From positions 1 through 64,000 of the forward strand of contig NZ_FMXK01000003.1 in the NCBI RefSeq assembly GCF_900103635.1: a stretch of 64,000 nucleotides of DNA, written 5' to 3'. Both the position numbers and the translations under genes were made by a program. The stretch is from Butyrivibrio sp. INlla18. Lineage in GTDB: Bacteria > Bacillota > Clostridia > Lachnospirales > Lachnospiraceae. Of this stretch, positions 60,258 through 64,000 are shown one piece after another. Within the stretch, counting starts at the first letter, position 1; the number at the start of each line of letters is the position of its first letter. Under the pieces are notes generated by a model. The model was not told where the DNA came from and ran no database searches. It saw only the letters and a program-made list of their open reading frames with translations.

Positions 60258-61670
60258 GTGAAGAAAAAAGACATTGTAACAGGAATAGTTAAAAGAGTAG
60301 AGTTTCCAAATAAGGGAATCCTTGAGACAGAAGAGGGAAAAGTTGTTGTAAAAGGCGCTCTTCCTGATCAGAAAGTTTCAGTACAGATACAGAAGGTTAG
60401 AAATGGCAGGGCAGAAGGACGACTTCTTGAAGTATTAGAAGAAGCACCTGATTCAAACGAGAGCCCATGCATTCACTTTGGAAAATGTGGTGGATGTAGC
60501 TATCTCACAATGCCTTATGTCAAGGAACTTGGCCTTAAGGAACAGCAGGTAAGAAGCCTTTTAAAGCCAGCTGTAGAGAGAAACTCTATTCGCTTTACAT
60601 GGGAGGGTATCAAGACCAGCCCTGTTAAGTATGCATATAGAAACAAGATGGAATTCACCTTTGGTGATGAGATCATGGGAGGTCCTCTCTCTCTTGGAAT
60701 GCACAAGAAAGGGAGCTTTTATGATATCGTAACTGTCAGTGGTTGCCGCATCGTAGATGATGACTATAGAGCAATTCTTTCAGCTACTGTTGATTACTTT
60801 TCACCAATGTATGACAAAAAGGAAATCACCTTCTACCACAGAATGAAGCAGGAAGGCTATCTTAGACATCTTCTAGTTAGAAAAGCTGTTAGAACAGGTG
60901 ATATTTTGATCGACCTTATTACAACAACTCAGGAAGAGCATGATCTTACTGGCTATAAGGATGCACTTTTGAACTTGCAGCTCGACGGCAGAATTGCTGG
61001 TATCCTTCATACCAAGAATGACTCTCTTGCAGATGCTGTAATTGACGAAGGTACAGAAATCCTCTATGGTCAGGACTTCTTCTATGAGCAGCTTCTTGGC
61101 CTTAAGTTTAGGATCACTCCATTTTCATTCTTCCAGACAAACAGCTTAAGTGCTGAGGTTCTCTATCAGACAGTTCGTGATTACATTCGCAGCTTGTATG
61201 ATCAGAGCAACATCAAGAATGACGGAGTTGTATTTGATCTTTATTCAGGAACCGGCACAATTGCTCAGCTCCTTGCACCAGTAGCCACTAAGGTTATCGG
61301 TGTTGAGATTGTTGAAGAAGCAGTTGAAGCAGCCAAAGAGAACGCCAAGCTCAATCACCTTGATAACTGTGAGTTCATCGCCGGTGATGTCCTTAAGGTT
61401 CTCGATAACATTGAAGATAAGCCAGATCTTATCATTCTTGATCCTCCTCGTGATGGTATCAATCCTAAGGCACTGAAGAAGATAATTGATTATGGCGTTA
61501 ACTATATGATCTACGTATCCTGCAAACCTACATCCCTTGCCCGCGACCTGGAAATCTTCCAGGAGAACGGATATATGATGAGTAGGGCTGTAGCAGTAGA
61601 TCAGTTCCCATGGACAAGCCATGTAGAAACAGTCGTCCTCTTAACGAAAACGACTGTAAAGGAAGTTTGA
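60258..61670 (+). CDS. rlmD: 23S rRNA (uracil-C5)-methyltransferase, RlmD/TrmA family
   Basis: The 470-aa protein has an N-terminal TRAM domain, an iron-sulfur cluster Cys set CIHFGKCGGCSYL, the SAM loop FDLYSGTGTIAQLLA, DPPRDGINPKAL and the catalytic Cys in YVSCKPTSLARDL. It is of the 23S rRNA m5U type (RlmD/RlmCD, RumA). Start is GTG 60258. Its last 20 bp are part of a 29-bp tandem duplication. Confidence 0.92.
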   Translation: MKKKDIVTGIVKRVEFPNKGILETEEGKVVVKGALPDQKVSVQIQKVRNGRAEGRLLEVLEEAPDSNESPCIHFGKCGGCSYLTMPYVKELGLKEQQVRSLLKPAVERNSIRFTWEGIKTSPVKYAYRNKMEFTFGDEIMGGPLSLGMHKKGSFYDIVTVSGCRIVDDDYRAILSATVDYFSPMYDKKEITFYHRMKQEGYLRHLLVRKAVRTGDILIDLITTTQEEHDLTGYKDALLNLQLDGRIAGILHTKNDSLADAVIDEGTEILYGQDFFYEQLLGLKFRITPFSFFQTNSLSAEVLYQTVRDYIRSLYDQSNIKNDGVVFDLYSGTGTIAQLLAPVATKVIGVEIVEEAVEAAKENAKLNHLDNCEFIAGDVLKVLDNIEDKPDLIILDPPRDGINPKALKKIIDYGVNYMIYVSCKPTSLARDLEIFQENGYMMSRAVAVDQFPWTSHVETVVLLTKTTVKEV

Positions 61671-61723
61671 GTTTAGAGACGACTGTAAAGGAAGTTTGAG
61701 TTTAGAGACGACTGTTGTTCTGG
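61651..61723 (+). repeat. 29-bp tandem duplication over the rlmD stop codon
   Basis: 61651-61679 and 61680-61708 are identical; a third partial copy starts at 61709 (CGACTGT then diverges). The first copy contains the rlmD stop (TGA 61668-61670). Confidence 0.9.
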
Positions 61724-61757
61724 CGAGCACGAAGTGCGAGAGCAGAACTTCCTTGTG
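61702..61757 (+). repeat. Hairpin element with GAGCACGAAGTGC core, shared with infB-rbfA spacer
   Basis: GTTCTG (61716-61721) pairs with CAGAAC, and GCAC/GTGC pair around GAA, giving a hairpin over about 61716-61748. TGCGAGAGCAGAACTTCCT (61735-61753) recurs exactly at 33349-33367, directly after the infB stop. It looks like a dispersed intergenic repeat. Confidence 0.65.
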
Positions 61758-61802
61758 AAATAGTGGTGGGACGAAAAAACTTAAACAAATTAATATGATT
61801 TT

Positions 61803-61836
61803 AAACCTGTAGGCATTGTCTACAGGTTTTTTATTT
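61803..61836 (+). terminator. Intrinsic terminator
   Basis: AAACCTGTAG (61803-61812) pairs perfectly with CTACAGGTTT (61820-61829), followed by TTTATTTA. Confidence 0.9.
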
Positions 61837-61851
61837 AGTAGAGAGGAAACA

Positions 61852-61899
61852 TTGAATATGTGCTGGTGGGATGATATTATAGACGCAGTGGCGGAATGA
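61852..61899 (+). CDS. Possible 15-residue peptide next to an XRE regulator
   Basis: AGAGGAAAC precedes TTG 61852, which encodes MNMCWWDDIIDAVAE and a stop (ATG 61858 gives 13 residues). The regulator gene begins 31 bp later. A Cys-Trp-Trp near the start recalls the WW motif of some streptococcal peptide pheromones, but no secretion signal is present. It may equally be a leader peptide or no gene at all. Confidence 0.3.
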   Translation: MNMCWWDDIIDAVAE

Positions 61900-61930
61900 A
61901 ATTTACTCGTATATACGGAGAATAATAAAT

Positions 61931-62284
61931 ATGATTATAAGCGAAAGAATATTTAAGATATTGCAGGAACGTGGCATTTCTCAAGCTTCTTTTGGCAAGA
62001 TGATAGGTCTTTCTAGTAGTACCATAAGTGACTGGAAGACAAAAAAGACTAACCCTTCAGCAGAGAAAATAATGGATATCTGTACTGCTCTTGATATCAC
62101 TCCTGAGCAACTTCTTACTGGGGAAGGGATAGATGATGATTTCACAAAGCATAATGATATGGAAGTAAGCTTTGAAGATAAGGAGATGCTTGTTGAGTAT
62201 CATGGTCTTGGGGAAGAACAGCAGAAGAGACTGATGGCTTATCTGAAGACCTTGAAGAAACTTGAGGATCTTGAGAATATATGA
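61931..62284 (+). CDS. XRE-family transcriptional regulator
   Basis: The 117-aa protein has an N-terminal HTH_3 domain (residues ~7-62: ERGISQASFGKMIGLSSSTI and SDWKTKKTNPSAEKIMDICT) and a short helical C-terminal part (EMLVEYHGLGEEQQKRLMAY). It probably binds operators as a dimer. It is the first of four accessory genes at the right edge; palindromes at 62319-62342 and 63826-63860 are candidate sites. Confidence 0.9.
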   Translation: MIISERIFKILQERGISQASFGKMIGLSSSTISDWKTKKTNPSAEKIMDICTALDITPEQLLTGEGIDDDFTKHNDMEVSFEDKEMLVEYHGLGEEQQKRLMAYLKTLKKLEDLENI

Positions 62285-62318
62285 TCTTGAAATGCCAAAT
62301 TAGCATTTCAATTAGTAT

Positions 62319-62342
62319 AAAGTGTTCAGATGTGAACACTTT
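62319..62342. promoter_or_regulatory. Perfect 10-bp inverted repeat after the XRE gene
   Basis: AAAGTGTTCA and TGAACACTTT around GATG. There is no T-tract after it (AAAAAGGG follows), so an operator is more likely than a terminator. A second hairpin, GAAATGC/GCATTTC, precedes it at 62290-62310. Confidence 0.45.
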
Positions 62343-62361
62343 AAAAAGGGAGGACTATGAA

Positions 62362-62424
62362 TTGAAGAATAGAAGAATAACAGTGCAAGGCATTTTTATC
62401 CAGTGTATGTTAAGCGATAATTGA
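62362..62424 (+). CDS. Possible 20-codon peptide
   Basis: GGGAGG (62348-62353) lies 8 nt before TTG 62362, which encodes MKNRRITVQGIFIQCMLSDN. It could be a leader peptide for the phosphoesterase gene, or the remnant of a gene start. No family is recognised. Confidence 0.2.
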   Translation: MKNRRITVQGIFIQCMLSDN

Positions 62425-62466
62425 ATTCTTTAGTGATAAACAAACGTTGGAAGGGAAATTTGAATA

Positions 62467-63243
62467 ATGAAAGTACTTGTAATTCCAGATATACATTTAA
62501 AACCTTGGATGTTTGACAGGGCAGCAGAAATCCTTAGTGAAGGCAAGGCTGATAAAGCGGTGTGTCTTATGGATATACCTGACGATTGGGGAAAGGAACT
62601 CAGTGTGGATCAGTATCGAGACACTTTCGACAGAGCTATTTCTTTTGCCAAGGCATATCCTGAGACGTTGTGGTGTTATGGAAATCATGATGTTAGCTAT
62701 CCTTGGGGCAAACTTGAATCCGGATATTCACCGTATGCAGAAAGAACAGTTATTTCAAAGTTGGATGAACTTAAAGATTCTTTACAGAATAGATCACAGA
62801 TTGCATTTATTCATAGGATAGACAATGTGCTTTTTATGCATGGTGGGCTAATTGCTGAATACGTCAGTAGATTAAATTCTGAATTATTGGACGCTGATAT
62901 AGATGAAATTTTGGAAGCAGTGAACAGTGCATCAGATAAATACCTGTGGAATGATGAATCGCCGCTATGGTATAGACCACAGTACAAAGATATAGAGGCT
63001 TTCAGGAGAGAAGATTATACACAGGTAGTTGGTCACACACCTGTTAAGGAAATATATGAGAAAAATGGATTTATTTCTACAGATGTTTTTTCAACATATA
63101 GTGATGGAAGGCAGATTGGAGAATCAGCTATGATCATCATTGATACTGAAACTAGGAAATACGAAAAGGTACCAATTATGGGGAAACTTGGATATAAAGT
63201 TTGTACGGTTACAGTGGGTGAGAAAGATACAAAAATATGCTAA
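62467..63243 (+). CDS. Calcineurin-like metallophosphoesterase
   Basis: The 258-aa cytosolic protein has VIPDIHLKP (D-x-H), LMDIPDDWG (in place of GDxxD), WCYGNHDVSYP (GNHD), LFMHGGL and VVGHTPVKE (GHTP). The order fits Ser/Thr phosphatase-like or Ap4A-hydrolase-like enzymes; substrate unknown. Its metal motif 2 is atypical (D-I-P-D-D). The last codons overlap the DUF4869-like gene. Confidence 0.82.
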   Translation: MKVLVIPDIHLKPWMFDRAAEILSEGKADKAVCLMDIPDDWGKELSVDQYRDTFDRAISFAKAYPETLWCYGNHDVSYPWGKLESGYSPYAERTVISKLDELKDSLQNRSQIAFIHRIDNVLFMHGGLIAEYVSRLNSELLDADIDEILEAVNSASDKYLWNDESPLWYRPQYKDIEAFRREDYTQVVGHTPVKEIYEKNGFISTDVFSTYSDGRQIGESAMIIIDTETRKYEKVPIMGKLGYKVCTVTVGEKDTKIC

Positions 63244-63674
63244 AAATTATCTTTGGTGAAACAGAAGGGGCAATGCATGTACCGTCATGGTTCAGATTTA
63301 ATTTCGAAGAGGAGTGGTTTGAGGATCCTCTTGTAGCTGAAATAATGGCTGATGTAGATAAGTCGTATTATAAAGGCAATCAGTTTATTGTAAATGAAGA
63401 GCTTGGACCTATTCCGCCAGAAAGGCTATCAGAAGGTGTACAAACACTCATCTGTATTTATAAAATGCCTGATCTTATGTATAACGCTACAAAGTGCGGG
63501 AAAGATTGTTCCAAGTGGCTAGTTGAGATTGGACGCAGAGAAGATGTTACTGTTAATTTGAGATATTATTTACCTTTTGATGAATGTGGGGATATAGAAA
63601 TTGAAATTCTCAATGAAAACAAGATGGTTTATTCTGCTGAGGAATATAGGCATATCGCACTGAAATATGTTTGA
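63237..63674 (+). CDS. DUF4869-like protein
   Basis: The 145-aa protein begins MLKIIFGETEGAMHVPSWFR and continues with FEEEWFEDPLVAEIMADVDK, which resembles DUF4869 proteins of Lachnospiraceae and Ruminococcaceae; many are near metallophosphoesterases or XRE regulators. Function is unknown. It overlaps the preceding gene by 7 bp, so the two are co-translated. Confidence 0.65.
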   Translation: MLKIIFGETEGAMHVPSWFRFNFEEEWFEDPLVAEIMADVDKSYYKGNQFIVNEELGPIPPERLSEGVQTLICIYKMPDLMYNATKCGKDCSKWLVEIGRREDVTVNLRYYLPFDECGDIEIEILNENKMVYSAEEYRHIALKYV

Positions 63675-63695
63675 TGGCACTAGCAAATTGCTGAA

Positions 63696-63726
63696 AGTGG
63701 TTATTTCCATTTTGGAAATAACCACT
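63696..63726 (+). terminator. Perfect 13-bp hairpin after the DUF4869-like gene
   Basis: AGTGGTTATTTCC (63696-63708) and GGAAATAACCACT (63714-63726) around ATTTT. No T-tract follows. A weaker hairpin is at 63749-63778 (CGTCA plus seven more pairs, one mismatch). Confidence 0.6.
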
Positions 63727-63825
63727 CATCATAGTAGAAGCAGCAGTTCGTCAAATAAATTATGCAATTTATCTGACGCAAGAGGTAATTATTTTAATTT
63801 GAATTATTTAGTTCATGGTGCTATA

Positions 63826-63860
63826 TTTAAATTGTAAACTAAAATGATTTACAATTTAAA
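63826..63860. promoter_or_regulatory. Perfect 13-bp inverted repeat upstream of the edge gene
   Basis: TTTAAATTGTAAA (63826-63838) and TTTACAATTTAAA (63848-63860) flank nine bases, 14 bp before the ATG at 63874. Its position fits an operator, for example of the XRE protein or of the edge gene product. Confidence 0.5.
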
Positions 63861-63873
63861 AAGCGAGATAATT

Positions 63874-64000
63874 ATGAAAGATTACCTTGAAAAAGCACTT
63901 CATATGAATGTAACTTTGGACGAAGATGAGTCATTATACAAAGGATTACCACTGTTTTATAAAGGCATGTATATTCTTTATCGAGTAAATACTAATGGCG
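63874..64000 (+). CDS. Truncated gene of unknown function (window edge)
   Basis: ATG 63874 opens a frame that runs off the window: MKDYLEKALHMNVTLDEDES then a segment with LPLFYKGMYILYRVNTNG. Forty-two codons are visible. Leu-Pro-Leu-Phe followed by a hydrophobic strand does not identify a family. A weak purine-rich site (AAGCGAG) precedes the ATG. Confidence 0.5.
   Translation, partial: MKDYLEKALHMNVTLDEDESLYKGLPLFYKGMYILYRVNTNG

Overview
The window looks like a chromosomal segment of a low-to-moderate GC Gram-positive anaerobe of the family Lachnospiraceae, most likely near Butyrivibrio/Pseudobutyrivibrio. This is inferred from the gene order (rimP-nusA-ylxR-L7Ae-infB-rbfA-nrnA-truB-ribF; nusB-xseA-xseB-ispA-dxs-tlyA-nadK-argR-recN), strong purine-rich Shine-Dalgarno sites, a perfect CIRCE element and family content (DUF6077-, DUF1836-, DUF4179- and DUF4869-like proteins). 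No species call is possible from sequence reading alone.

Layout. 1-5.6 kb is an accessory patch: a RhuM-family gene, a DUF6077-like membrane gene broken by two frame changes, a ProX-like tRNA editing protein, a nucleotidyltransferase-GNAT fusion, and a decayed second copy of the rhuM 5' end. 5.6-7.1 kb holds an ECF sigma factor with its DUF4179 membrane partner. 7.2-8.0 kb is an HrcA/CIRCE-controlled Hsp20 gene. 8.1-10.5 kb (minus strand) is traX-like, response regulator, and a histidine kinase that has lost its ATPase domain. 10.7-14.1 kb has a metallophosphoesterase, a 52-bp-period inverted-repeat array, a PAP2 phosphatase and a MATE exporter. 14.2-17.2 kb is cysK between two paralogous LysR genes. 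17.3-26.3 kb is a carbohydrate/hydroxy-acid metabolism cluster (TIM-barrel isomerase, FMN hydroxy-acid dehydrogenase, Fe-alcohol dehydrogenase, AraC regulator, MATE, a putative new glycosidase, lipoprotein, D-2-hydroxyacid dehydrogenase).

26.3-28.2 kb is the most unusual part: tRNA-Glu(CUC), a PD-(D/E)XK-like nuclease gene, then seven 53-bp units whose paired arms co-vary as RNA hairpins on the + strand. From 28 kb onward the window is mostly conserved core genome: the nusA/infB translation operon, an AEC transporter, phosphoglucomutase, PspC, DUF3137/LemA, rpsO and pnp (with a long RNase III-like leader hairpin), prfC (whose start site sits at the end of 27-bp tandem repeats), a transglutaminase-like lipoprotein, Asp23, the nusB-to-recN operon, DUF1836, pcrA (with an internal codon-usage island) and rlmD. 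61.7-64 kb returns to accessory content: repeats, an XRE regulator, a phosphoesterase, a DUF4869-like protein and a truncated gene at the edge.

The best candidates for something undescribed are the two period-52/53 hairpin arrays (11.76-12.01 kb and 27.64-28.07 kb), the nuclease gene beside the second one, and the nucleotidyltransferase-GNAT fusion.
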